From assembly GCF_040954835.1 (NCBI RefSeq), contig NC_090704.1, positions 16,022,001 to 16,086,000 of the forward strand: DNA of 64,000 nt. The letters are read 5' to 3'. This stretch comes from Lepisosteus oculatus. Lineage: Eukaryota; Chordata; Actinopteri; Semionotiformes; Lepisosteidae. Shown here in pieces: positions 11,700 through 23,568 of the stretch; the first letter of the stretch is position 1, and each line of letters opens with the position of its first letter. Position numbers and translations under genes: made by a program. The notes below the pieces were generated by a model, which did not search any database, was not told where the DNA came from, and saw only the letters and a program-made list of their open reading frames with translations.

Positions 11700-12250
11700 C
11701 CACATAACCGTAATATCATGTTTACGGTTAACGGTCATGTCAACGTCTCCCATCCCCTCTATGTCATGCTTGTGAGAATGAAGAGCATGTTAAGCAATAG
11801 GCTGATCCAACCATTGTATGACAGGGAGTGCTACAGAAGGTCATTCTTGCCTTCTGCCATAATACTGTACAACTCATCCACTGTGTGTCTGGGCAGGGGC
11901 AACATCGACTTGTTTTTGGACTAAACCTAAAACTCTCTGCTTACATCTGTTTTTTTCCTGTTTACAACTGTTTTTTGTGCAATATATCCTAGGGATTTGT
12001 GCAATATATTTATCATTTGCAATACAACTTTTTGTGGATTGTACTTTCGGGTCTGTTTTTGTATATTTTGTACTGTGATAAACTCTATAATCCATTTTTT
12101 ACTTTTTACTGCACTTCACACTGACTGTACTGACTGTTTTGTATGTATTTTATTTTTGTATTATTGTATAATTTCATTACACTGTGCTGTGTTGAATGTG
12201 CTAAGCTGCTGTTGGACTGCAATTTCCTTCACGGGATCAATGAAGTATCT
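11700..12250 (+). mobile_element. 3' end of a Rex1/CR1-like LINE
   Basis: Plus-strand translation near 11750-11880 gives RLIQPLYDRECYRRSFLPSA and then IILYNSS, the C-terminal reverse-transcriptase block of Rex1-type fish LINEs. It is followed by a T-rich 3' region and the end CACGGGATCAATGAAGTATC, typical of these elements. It sits where exon 3 of the CYP2 pseudogene should be and abuts the exon 2 donor. Confidence 0.7.
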
Positions 12251-12257
12251 TTCTTAC

Positions 12258-12430
12258 CTTTGTTGTTAAAGAGATCCACAAACAATGGAATTTGAGGATG
12301 ATCGGTAAAGATATCTACATATCGTTTGACTAAAGCCTCTTTAACGATTTTATAGCCATTCAAAACAGATCTTTCTCCAATGTTAAATGCTAAAAAAAAT
12401 GCTAAAAACATTTCCATATTGTTCAGCTAG
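12258..12430 (-). pseudogene. CYP2 pseudogene exon 2
   Basis: It starts in frame after a CAG acceptor with LAEQYGNVFS and later reads NGYKIVKEAL, both typical of CYP2 exon 2. It is 173 bases long against 163 in the intact gene. The extra 10 bases are a tandem copy of a TTTTTAGCA-like word in the middle, which shifts the frame. The donor GTAAGA is intact but is followed almost at once by LINE sequence. Confidence 0.85.
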
Positions 12431-13196
12431 CTGATGAAAATAATTGACAAAAATACATTCCATGTAAGCAACATCACAACTAATACAGACAGTGGCGAGA
12501 GGCAATTAGGGCTAAATATAAACATGATATTTTTAGAAAGATTTTAATTTTATTTTTGTTTGGTTTAGTTCAGATGTGCGGTTGTGTATAACCTTGTATT
12601 TCTATATGTGCAAAGTCATGTTTTACTGTTAAATACAACAGCCATGTTGAAGTGTAGCCTTACAGATGTTACCCGTTACTGTAGCTCTTGGGCTCTTGGG
12701 CACATCTGCCACAACGCAACTTCAGTATCTGAAGTTCTGAGAGAAATTCTGACACTTTTTCCATACTTTCTCTTACCTCTAGCAGTCTTATGTGATAAGA
12801 TTAATGATACTTGCACTAATAAAAATAAACCCAATCATTTTCCTGTATTACGCAGACTATACAATAGTAGCAATTACAATCAGTTTGCGTGACCTTTTAA
12901 AATATATACCGCACTTCATTGGGATTGTTTTAATTTTAAATTGTATTAGATTAAAGTTTCATTCTGCAACTACATTAATTTTAAATTTCAGGTACTGTAG
13001 GAACTAAAGGATAAAATAAAGTCTTCTCTCTCTGTTATGTATGCTTCCATTTTGATTTCCATTTTGATGAGGTAAGTGAGGTCACTTGATTAATTGTACT
13101 GATCAAGCAAACCGCAGAATGAAGTTAAACACAATTCAATGTATAAATACAAGCAATGCCACAGCCACAGCTCTATTTCCTTTCTAAAACACTATC

Positions 13197-13371
13197 CTTT
13201 GTAACATACACATGAAGCTTATCTTTACCAAAAGTCAATATTTTCACTAAGAAAGGCAGAGACCAGGGACCAGGGGGGAAGTTCTTGGCTGCTTTGTTTC
13301 TAGACAGATCCAGCAGAATCAGAAATGCAAATGAAAAAAGTTAAACATTCCATATATTGAGACAGTCCCAT
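13197..13371 (-). pseudogene. CYP2 pseudogene exon 1
   Basis: It encodes a hydrophobic anchor followed by the hinge NFPPGPWSLPF, the hallmark of microsomal CYP2 N-termini. A one-base frameshift separates the candidate ATG (13369-13371) from the hinge frame. The expected donor after the AAG codon reads GATAGT, so the invariant GT is lost. At 175 bases it is shorter than the 189-base exon 1 of the intact paralogue. Confidence 0.8.
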
Positions 13372-15373
13372 AAAAAAACAAATGAAATGCACAGAAAAGT
13401 CATTTCTATTTTTATTTTGAGTTAATGCAACTTTCGGGCCAAATAACCTGAAATTTTAAAACTTGAACTCCTCCCACTTTCTCTACAGACGTTGAACAAC
13501 AGTCGACCTTTAGAACATGGAGTAGGCCTGCAGTAGTCTCGCCCCGGTTTTTCACCTTCAGAACGTCATAAAATATTGTTTTTCTACATCTGTGCAAAGT
13601 CTCACAGTTTTGCAGCTACTCAATTTTTTTTCGTAGCTTTTTGCTGACCCTGCAACTGGCTGTCTTTCTATGGCTCTGTAGTTTCGCTAATATGAGAAAA
13701 CTAACCTGTAGTCGCTACCCTTGAGAACACTAACTCCATGACCGGATACCCAGCCTTCACACACGGTGTTATGGTGAGAAGTATTAAAACCAGAAACCAA
13801 ACAACTGTGAACTAGAGACAAATACCGTTAAACCAATAAGCTTTTATGATCACAAACCAAACAGTAACTCTGACAACACACCTCCACAAGCACAACCATC
13901 ACTTTATAGATACTGTGTAACCATTTTCCCGCAAATACAATCATGTGACCATGAATCAGTCTGAAACATTTCACTACCAGGTGTTTTCTTCTCAGTGCAT
14001 TGTCTGTTATTCTTATTAACCCCCTTTTTGGTAACCATGTTTACTATGTTTGGTAACCTCTCAGTAACCTGTTGAGGCCAGGGCTCCATTCCCCTAGGCC
14101 ACCAAACCAGAGAGTGCTAATGTGCATAATACCACTTCACGCACCCACTGCCGGATCCCAAAAACCTTTGCTTGCCAATTTGGGGCTGATGGGATCCCTA
14201 ACATCTAACATCTGAGATCTAACATCTGCCATGCTGCCACGCTGCCACGCTGCATATTTAGGCAACAGGAATAAATTAACCACACACAATGTGTGTTCAC
14301 TCATGGGTGAACTTCCTGTGTGTTACCTTTCATATCACTTTTCAACCATTTTTAAAGAGTGCACACTCAAATGTGCACACCCTCGCTACTAACCAATTAA
14401 CCCTAGATGTCCTACACTTCCAAACTTGACTCAAAATGACAGCAGCTTTGTTACATCACCCTAACATGTGTGTCAGAAATTTCATTTTATATTAATTATA
14501 AACAACAACCAAGGTCCAAATATAATTCAAGCACAGAAACTTTAGAGTGGAAGTCTTTGTTTCTCTTATGGGTTGGAATGACAGAGAATCCTACTTGTTA
14601 CTGTGGTTGTAGTGAGAGGAAATTTGTTGTGGTGAGAGAGACAGACAAAAACAACGGTACCACGTTACAGGATCACAACAGCCAAAGTCCACAAATATAA
14701 TAATGTAGCAAGTTTGGGTTCTTTGGCTTGTGCCCTCACTGCTCCCGCCCCAGTTTATCCCTCACCACATGGGCACGAATTCAGTTGTCTGGCATAACTC
14801 AACAGGTGTATTGCCAGCTAAGCTAAAGAAGACCTTCCTCAGTCTGGGCGGCCAACATCCCTGTTATGTGCAGGGGTGTATTCATTACAGGTATCTATTT
14901 ACCAGAGAATTCTTAGTCTCTGAGTTGGTGTGCATAATGCAATGCACTATCTGGGTCCATTTAATTACTGTAGCCTTGAAGGACTCATTTCATGCCATCA
15001 CAGGTTTGATAAAAATTCAGGTCCTGCATTTACCAAGATGACAGACTGACCAAAATATTCAAAAAACCATTAAAGAACCACTTCCTTCAACAGCCTCAAA
15101 AGCTTGCTCAAAAGCTTTGCAAAGTTTTCAATGGAAAAGTTGCTACATTAATTTTTGTCCCTGTAACCAGTCGTGAGTCATGTCAAGAAACACAGCCTAT
15201 CTAGCAATTAGAGGCTTTTTTGCTCATTGTCAGTGCTCTAGGACAGGAAAATACTTTACAGTTATCTGTTCTATGACCACCAAAACATAGTGATTCCTAT
15301 CTTTAGTCTAGAGAACTAGAACAAGAATGTCCTCTCCTCTGCTTGTTCCAGGAGACTGAGAGTCCCTATTACT
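13372..15373. other. intergenic DNA between CYP2 pseudogene and Tc1-like element
   Basis: No coding exon is seen. A run of short tandem words (ATCTAACATCT and GCTGCCAC, about 14203-14252) and generally LTR-like composition at 13700-14460 suggest old repeats, but I cannot set boundaries. The former pseudogene promoter should lie at its left end; no clear TATA element is visible. Confidence 0.4.
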
Positions 15374-16790
15374 GTTGTGCAAAAAAGTTTGTGAACCCTT
15401 TGGAATTAATTGGATTTCTGCATGAATGGCTCCCAAAAATGTGATCTGATCTTCATCTAAGTCATAATCATAAATAAAGACAGTCTTATTTAATGAACAA
15501 CACACACAACATATTGAAGTGTCATATCTTTATTGAACAAATGGTTTAGAAAATTAAGGTCATTGATGGATAAAGTATGTGAACCTCTAGGATAATGACA
15601 CTTTGAAAAGAGGGTAATTGGAGTTAGGTATTCCAATCAATGAGTGAGGTGTTCTAATCAATTCAGGTGTACTGTAGGTTTGACCTGCCCTGCCGTATAA
15701 AACATCCCACAATTTTGGTTACCTGCTCTTCACAATAGAATTCTGTTGAATTACAATATAGCCCGATCAAAAGAGATTTCAGAGGATCTCAGAAGAAGAG
15801 TTGTTGAAGCTCATAAGACTGGAAAGGGTTACAAAAGGATTTCTAAAGACTTGGGCCTTCATCAGTCCACAGTCAAGTAGTTTACAAATGGAAGAAATTC
15901 AGCATCATTGCTACTCTCCCTAGAAGTGGGCGTCCTACAAAGATCAGTGCAAGAGCACACCGTGCAATTCTCAAACAGGTGACAAAGAACACTAGGGTGA
16001 CAGCTAAGGATTTGCAGGCATCTCTTGCACTTGATAACATCTGTGTTCATGAGTCTACCATAAGAAAAACACTGAACAAGAGTGGTGTTCATGGGAGGTT
16101 ACCACAGAGGAAACGACTGCTCTCCAAAAAACACATTCCTGCCTGTCTTAAGTTTGCTAAAGACCACCTGGATGTTCCACAGCACTACTGGAACAATGTT
16201 CTGTGGACAGATGAAACAAAAGTTTAACTTTTTGGTAAATGTACAGATCGTTATGGAGAAAAAACACTGCATACGAACACCAAAACCTCATCCCAACTGT
16301 GAAGCATGGTGGAGGGAGTATAATGGTGTGGGGCTGCTTTGCTGACTCAGGGCCTGGACTGCTTGCAATCATTGAAGGACCAATGAATTCCAAGTTGTAT
16401 CAGGAAATTCTACAGCAGAATGTCAGGGTGTCTGTCTAAAACTAAAAAGAAATGGGGTCATGTAACATGTCAATGATCCAAAACACAGGAGTAAATCAAT
16501 ACCATAATGGCTCAAAAAGAAGAAATTCCATATTTTAGAATGGCCAAGAGTCCTGACCTCAATCCCCAGTCTGTTAAAGCAAGACATCCCAGAAATATAC
16601 ATGAACTGAAAGAGTTTTGTATAGAGGAATGAGCCAAAATACTACCTAACCCCTGCGCAGGTCTGATTAGCAGCTACAGAAAGCGCTTGGTTGAGGTTAT
16701 TGCCAATAAAGGAGGTTCGACAAGTTACTAAATACAGGTTGTAAAGTTTCACATACTTTTCCATCACATAAAAATTGCACTGATCAACAT
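15374..16790 (+). mobile_element. decayed Tc1-like DNA transposon
   Basis: The left end carries the outer repeat GCAAAAAAGTTTGTGAACCC and an inner repeat GATAAAGTATGTGAACCTC. Near the right end the inverted inner repeat appears as AAGTTTCACATACTTTTCC. Between them lies a broken Tc1 transposase. The outer right repeat is not recognisable, so the 3' boundary is approximate. Confidence 0.8.
15758..16439 (+). pseudogene. Tc1-like transposase, dead
   Basis: The N-terminal helix-turn-helix region is readable from 15761 (SKEISEDLRRRVVEAHKTGK), but its start codon is ATA and a TAG occurs at 15878-15880. A second frame from about 15979 contains LNKSGVHGRLPQRKRLLSKK and ends WTDETKV at a TAA, the region of the first catalytic aspartate. 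A third frame holds NLIPTVKHGGGSIMVWGCFA and then LYQEILQQNVR. At least two frameshifts and two stops make it inactive. Confidence 0.9.
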
Positions 16791-18110
16791 AAAGACACAA
16801 AGTAAAAACAGGTCAAACCCAGTAAATTCATAGACTCCTGTGGAGTCTATGTGGAGAAAGAGGGCAGAAATAATCATTAAGAGACTGAATTTCATTCATG
16901 TGTAATTTTCAAAACTAATTTTAAAATACAAAGTACACATTCAAAAATGGTAAATTATAGTTGGGTACGGTATATATTCTTCCAAAGTTAAAAAAGAAAA
17001 AATGATTTTAAGGTACCACATATAATCTTGTTAAATGCAACATTATTATTTGTTTATCTCAAACAGCATTATTTTTTTTTCTGAATAATTTTATGTCTTT
17101 TTTTTTCATTGTAAGTGATTTGTGTGATAAGTGAGTATCAGAGCCAGCTGCCCTGTCCTCAATGTATTTAATCACTGACACTTAATGTGCTCTGATGGAA
17201 AGTTTCAGAGAAAACAATCTTTTCTTCCAATTTTAGCTGGCAATTTAATCTTCTCAGTTATCCCTTGCTACCTGCTTGTTTTGCATTGTGATATTTTTTT
17301 ACAATTCAATAATTATTTTTGAAAGTAAGACATGAAAAAATAACCGGCTTTTGTGACATTATTAGTAATACACAATTGACAGTTCCTTTAGAGGTTTATG
17401 GCTATTGTTCTTGTATCATCTTTCATAATAAAAAATAACGTGTCAAGTGGTACTGTAGTCAGAGATTTGCTTGATTATAAACTTCAGGAATTTTGAAAGA
17501 GACTGCCAACAAACTTTCCAAATGATTTAATTAAGAGCATTATTTTTAGTGCTTAAAAAACTTTTACACTGATTCATTTTAATCTATGTCTTTAAAATAA
17601 GGCCAAGAATGTAATCTTTATTATCTCAAATAACTCATATACTTTTTTCCATCATCTGCTAAAAAAATACAGACCCTAAATTGTTTCACATTTAGTTTTA
17701 AAAGTTTAAGTTTAAAAAGACATGAGGCAGTACTCCCAAAACATTATCTATATCTGCACAAATTTAAACAGCTTCATATACAATTTCACTGTTATTCCAT
17801 GTTCCAAATGTTATATCGTATTTGTTGTGCAGACTGACCCCATCACCCCCAGCTCTCACTCCACCCCAGGATTGAGCCAGTTGTGGTGGAATTGAACATC
17901 ATGTCTTTGGAGAGCTCACAGCCCAGGCTGTGTTTATTACTTTAACTTGAACACAAACAGAAGGTTTGTCCAAAGGGGATTGCAAAGGATTGTGAAATGA
18001 GAACAGATTCCGCCAAGTTAAATAATGATTAATCTCTTCCAAAAAAAACACACCCACATTTTCAAAAACAGTGTGATTGTAGTAGTGAATAGCAAGAATA
18101 TCTCATTAGC
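16791..18110. other. 5' flank of the intact CYP2 gene
   Basis: AT-rich DNA without coding potential. It must contain the promoter and 5' untranslated region of the P450 gene, but I find no convincing TATA box or response element that I could place. A short perfect hairpin (TAGACTCC/GGAGTCTA) is at about 16832-16850. Confidence 0.4.
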
Positions 18111-18299
18111 ATGTTGCATTATATTCTGGAAGGGCTTGATGCCCAAAGTATCTTGCTTTTCCTTGCGGTGTTTCTGCTGATAATCGACATTGTCAAGAAC
18201 AAGAATCCCAAGAACTTTCCTCCCGGACCCTGGGGACTACCCTTCGTGGGGAACGTCTTTAATATTGATACTAAACATCCGCATATTTACATGGGAAAG
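18111..18299 (+). CDS. CYP2-like: CYP2 exon 1 (residues 1-63)
   Basis: The ATG at 18111 opens a hydrophobic signal-anchor ([16 protein letters not shown]), a basic stop-transfer stretch (KNKNPKN) and the [13 protein letters not shown] hinge. It ends AAG before GTATGT (phase 0). No in-frame upstream ATG is plausible, and the length before the PPGP hinge is normal for CYP2. Confidence 0.95.
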
Positions 18300-21200
18300 G
18301 TATGTGATCTATTTTTATGGGATTGAAAATTTAGATTTTCCATTTATATAAACATACATGATAATTGCTAATCATAGAAATAAACTATTCTTTGACGGCT
18401 AAATGTATTGCTGTTGTTTTAGAACGACTTGAATTGCACTTTGTGTTTTATTCTGTTTGCCTTATTGTAATTTAGTTATATTGTACTAAGTCCCTTTTGT
18501 ATATACTGTAACGCGACGGGTTCAGTGAGGATAAAGACAGGAATTTGGACTCTTGTTGACTGAAAACACGACGCTTTATAAATCAGACGTGTATCCAGCT
18601 CAGCGACCACAAGGAGAGAAAAAAAAAACAAGGTGGTAATTGTATAAATGTATAAAAGGGGTGCAAAACCAGGGAAACTATTTACATGAGTCCAGGCGAT
18701 CTCACGACTGTGCACACTGGTTCTGCAATCGGTCAGCTGCACTGGCCAGTGGCCGTCGCCATCGAATAGCCTGGCTGGTTTCTGCCTCTCGCATTTCCTC
18801 AGCAGCCACCCCACCAACCACCCGTCCAGGCTGCCCAGGAGCTGGTTCCCGCATGCTTGCCCCAAGACATGCGGCTCCAACAGCGGGCAATGCCCACTGC
18901 CAGCTCCTCCGCTTCCCACTCTAGTCAGCCCACCTGCCCGCCGCGAGACAGATCCGTTCCCCCTGCCCCACCAACTACCACCGGCCCAAGCAATGCAACC
19001 ACCCACCTGCTGCAACCAGTCAAAAACCAGGATACAGTCCTTGTGGATTTGGGTGAGGTAGAAAGGGTGTTTTACCCTAGCAGCCCCAAACTGCAATGTG
19101 AGTGCCTGCTTGCCGAGGACCTGTGCGCACTACCCCGTCACAGTCCTCAGGCACAGGCTGGTGGTTTCTCATCCTGGGGATCCAGCTGCCTTAGTGCCCA
19201 GCAGGATATTGGTCTGCAGCAGGCTGATGGTCGAGTTGATGTCGACCAGGGCCTGGCAGGGTCTGCCCTGGATGAAGCAGGGGAGAAACAAACCCCAGCT
19301 GTGGCCAACCCTTCCCACGGCAGCAGATGGGGTGAAGCACTCCTCCTGGCTCTCTGGAGCGGGGGTGGTGTTGTTCAAGGGCGGCTTTCCCCCCTTTAGG
19401 CCACCCCACTCTCGTTTCCCTACGGCCTCTGAGGGCTCTGGGACTCCGGTGCCGCCACTCCTGGGCAAAATGCTCCATCTCCCCTGGGACCAGCCGTTTG
19501 CCCAGGCCATCTGGAATTGGGCCTCATAAAGCTGCCATTGCACCTCCCCATTATAGTGGCTCAGCTGCACCGGCGTCTCTGTCCCGCCACATCGGTTGGG
19601 TAGATGCGGGAAATAGTCCTTTCTCCGCTGGGTAGGCTGCTGTCGAGTAGCCCTGATAAGGGCTGTGGCCATCGATGGCACCGAGGAGCCGTTCTGACCC
19701 CTGGCAGCTGCTGCTCACACCCAGAAGGCACTTTAAGGGGTTGCTTGGCTACCGGGGGAACCGGCACTTCTCTGCGTTACTGGCTAAATTTATTGCTGTT
19801 GTTTTAGAACGACTTGAATTGCACTTCATTTTTTATTATGTTTGCCTTATTGTAATTTAATTATATTGTACTGAGTCCCTTTTGTACATACTATAACGCT
19901 ACGGGCTTGGGGAGAATAAAGACAGGAATTTGGACTCTTGTTGACTGAAAACACAGCTCTTTATAAATCCGACGTGTGTGTGTCTGACACAGCAACCACA
20001 ACAAGAAGAGAGAGAAAAAAACAAACAGGCTACAACACACTGGTGTCAATTCGGGTACAGTTACACAGGTATAGGGTGGTAATTGGGTACATGTATAAAA
20101 GGGGTGCAAAACCAGGGAAACTGTTTACATAAGTCCAGGCGATCTCGCTACTGTGAACACCAGTTCCACAATTGGTCAGCTGCACTGGTCAGTGGCTTTC
20201 CTAGTTCACGCCCTGGACACTCCTCCTGTCCAGCCCCTTTTCTTGCTTTTCGGCCACAACACCAGGGCACTACAATACATTTAATGAAAAACTTTGTTAT
20301 TCATGCCCCTTGATAAGGGTGTAACACATAATTGTAATACTTAAAATTATGACTTCTGCTAATTTATTGGTAGGGCAATGCTTATCTCTGAATTAAAATG
20401 AACAAGACAAAATAATAATTGTCAGCATTTTCCAAGCTGGCAGAAAACTACGGTGATGTTTTTAGCCTGCGCCTGGGAAGAGAGAAAATTGTGTTTGTGA
20501 TGGGCTATCAACTGGTGAAGGATGCTCTGGTTAACCAGGGGGATGCCTTTGCTGACCGACCCTGTGGTCCATTTGCTGATGCAGTGTATGGTGGATTAGG
20601 TAAGAGGCTTTGGTTGTATTTTCAATTTTTGTTATAGCTATCAATATCCCTTATGTTCTGTTTTCTCATCTAAGCTGTTACCCTGATATACATTATGTAG
20701 TATATGGATATGAAATATAAGATATCTTACAGTGTACATAAAGTATATATGTATGATATTTGGACCTGTAGAACTTCAAATACAACATTTGTTACAGAGA
20801 TCTTATGTGACATGCTATACCAGAGTTCTGCCTTTTTAACCTTGGGTGTCATTTGAATGATTTTTATACAGCACAGAAAATGTTGAATCCCCATGTTACA
20901 GGACTATACTACTGTATATTATACAATCTGATAAAAATTTGCATTGCAAATAAAAGTTCTTTAAATTAAGGAAATATAGTCATACTGAACAGCTCAAGAT
21001 AGTAATGTTGATAAATATCAAATGTGAGTAACAAGATAAAAAGTTTCTTGATTATCCAGTTTTTCTAAATATAAATAGATTGTATTTGCAACTGTATGTA
21101 TTGTATTTGCGTTCTAGGAATCTCAAATTAAACAAGACATATATAGTATCAGACAAAGTCCCAAAACTGAGTTCTAAGACTAGTTAGCCAAGGTGGTTAA

Positions 21201-23253
21201 CCAACCCTCATGTAGAAAAAATAAAAGAACTGGACCATAACTGATTTACACTAATTTATTATAGCTTTTCACATCTTTCAGGATGCAGTTTCCTGATTCC
21301 CAGTTCTTGCCTCACTACAGCCATAGAACATAACGAGAGCAAGGCAGGCTGAAGCTGGGAGGTCTGACTGATTTTCCTTGACAGTTCCGTGTTAAAATAT
21401 TTTTATTTGTAATGTTCCAGTTAAAAGAGACCTGCTCCCAACTAAATAAGTATTGTTTTTTTTTTGTTACAATATCTTTTGTGATCAACATTGTAGCAAC
21501 AACAGGTTTGTTCAGGATAAAGGACAAAAGGGGACAGTGTAGGCACACAAGCACTTTCTTTTATTCTCTTTTACAAGAACACCAACACCAGGTGCACACA
21601 TTAGGGGACAGACAGAACACAGATTTAGGTTTGTAACTCGTTAACAGACTACACACTTAACTTATGGGACGCTAAGCTTCAGAGAACACAAGAACACAGC
21701 TAACCCCAGACTCCCCCCGGCTACAACCCCCAGCCTGCGCTGCATTACCCTCAGCGACTGGGTGCACTTCCTCCTCACCACCTGGCGAGGGTGCTACAAT
21801 ATCTTCAATTTATTTCTAATTTCATTGTTACTGTATATAATACCAGCAATTTAAAATAACTAATGTGTAAAAACTTTGTTATATTTCATGTTAGTTCAAA
21901 GAGTCATTTGTTACTATCCTACAGGCTTGTTCTTAAGCAATGGATACCAGTGGAAAAAGCAGAGAAGATTTGCTCTTTCCACTCTGAGAGACTTTGGACT
22001 GGGTAGGAAGACTTTGGAGTCAGTCATTTCCGATGAGAGTAGATTTCTTCAAGAGGCTATAGAGGAAGAGCAAGGTAATAACTTGAATTTAAACCATTGT
22101 AATTAATTACATTCTCTACTGTTCATTTTAATTAGAACAATGAACAGACTCCAATAATAACCACATTTTATGTTTTTAAAACTTGTTTATGTTTTAAAGG
22201 TAAACCTTTCAATCCCCATCTCCTTCTGAATTGTGGCATTTCCAATATCATCTGCTCTCTGGTTTTTGGACACCGGTTTCATTACAGTAATAACAGTTTC
22301 CAGAGGATGCTGTATATGATGTCAGTTATTATGCATTTGGAAGGAAGCATATGGGCCCAGGTAGAAAACATTTTTCTTATTGAACCTCTTTGTGTGTACA
22401 GTTCCTGTATTTACTCTACTATGAAACATCTTAGAAACATCAACACAGTTAGATGTTTTGTCATTGCACAAAGATTGTCACAAGAAAGAAAAGCTCTAAT
22501 GCTATAAATCTATCCACACCACCACCACAGGATTTACTGTTAATGGGACTAATACCATCAATGTATGAAGAAGTAGTTTTAAATTACAACCCGATCTCTA
22601 CCCTTTATTTTGTCCTTAGCTGTATGATGCCTTCCCTTCGATTATGAAGTGTCTACCTGGACCGCACAAACAGCTTTTTTCATACCACAGAGAGGTGAAA
22701 GCCTTTATCAGAGAACAGATTAAGAAGCACAAGGAAGATTGGGACCCATCAACACCCAGGGACTACATTGACAGCTACTTGACACAGATAGAAAATGTAA
22801 ATGTCTTAAGGGCATCTCTGTAAATTTTCCGGGTGCTAGATTCTTTGCTTTCATATACTGTCTTTTTACCTTACTGGGTTCTTAATTTAATATTTTGTTT
22901 TGATATACTTTAGTTATCTATCTGTAGCTGTGTTATCTTTGTTGAATGGCTGATTGGGGGAACAATACACATATTCTAATGTGTTGGGAGATGACCTCTA
23001 CTATTACTAATCGGTACCAAACCACCCTTTGAACGTCTGTACAGGGCAGAAGACCCATCATAAATATGTTCTCTCTTAGACAACTGAAACCTGAAACCAT
23101 CATGGAGCAAAATTGTGGCTTTACCCGCTTGGCTGAGGGCAGGCCTCCTGGCCAAAGGACAAGGAGACAAGGACCCCCATGCAGGGTGACCAAGGGTTAG
23201 CTGCAGAGGTGAAGTTGGGGTTGAGGTTGGAAGCAAGAGACATGCGAGAGAGC

Positions 23254-23323
<70 letters not shown>

Positions 23324-23529
23324 TCTCGTAGGTATTTATAGCGTTTGGGAATGACAAATGCCCAAGATGAAAGCATCATGGAGCGAAATTGTGGCTTTAC
23401 CTGCTTGGCTGAGGGCAGGCCTCCTGGCCATAGGACAAGGAGACCAGGACCCCCATGCAGGGTGACCAGGGGTTAGCTGCCGAAGTGAAGTTGGGGTGGA
23501 GGTTGGATGCAAGAGACATGCGAGAGAGC

Positions 23530-23568
<39 letters not shown>

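Larger units (their letters stand above)
8018..13371 (-). pseudogene. CYP2-family cytochrome P450, unprocessed pseudogene (exon 3 missing)
   Basis: Eight of the nine expected CYP2 exons can be read on the minus strand in order: exon 1 (13371-13197), 2 (12430-12258), 4 (11510-about 11352), 5 (11192-11017), 6 (10460-10340), 7 (9758-about 9575), 8 (8699-8563) and 9 (8190-8018). Introns and most splice sites are retained, so this arose by DNA duplication, not retroposition. Lesions: frameshift and lost donor in exon 1, a 10-base insertion in exon 2, no exon 3, 1-base frameshift in exon 5, 21-base deletion through the I-helix in exon 6, ExxR glutamate replaced by TAA in exon 7, frameshift in exon 8, and haem cysteine to tyrosine plus a TGA in exon 9. 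It lies head-to-head with the intact CYP2 gene that starts at 18111 and is clearly its paralogue. No functional P450 can be made from it. Confidence 0.93.
18399..20196 (-). mobile_element. internally deleted Ty3/Gypsy-like retrotransposon in CYP2 intron 1
   Basis: Two direct repeats (about 18399-18750 and 19785-20196), each starting GGCTAAAT and ending near CTGG(C/T)CAGTGGC, flank about 1 kb of GC-rich DNA. On the minus strand that DNA encodes a Gag-like piece (19169-19681, with [13 protein letters not shown]) running into a retropepsin-like segment, [13 protein letters not shown], where the catalytic D-T-G reads D-I-N. A second frame (19096 leftward) holds [14 protein letters not shown], like the protease C-terminus. 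RT, RNase H and integrase are missing. It is antisense to the P450 gene and non-functional. Confidence 0.7.

Noticed and set aside
18476..19399. ORFs of 180-206 codons as an independent host gene in intron 1
   Set aside because: The minus-strand frames are broken Gypsy-like gag/protease remnants between two direct repeats; the plus-strand frames are their shadows.
20426..20436. CAG at 20423-20425 as the exon 2 acceptor of the intact P450
   Set aside because: It would put exon 2 out of frame with exon 1. The CAAG acceptor eleven bases further gives the standard 163-base exon and normal protein alignment.
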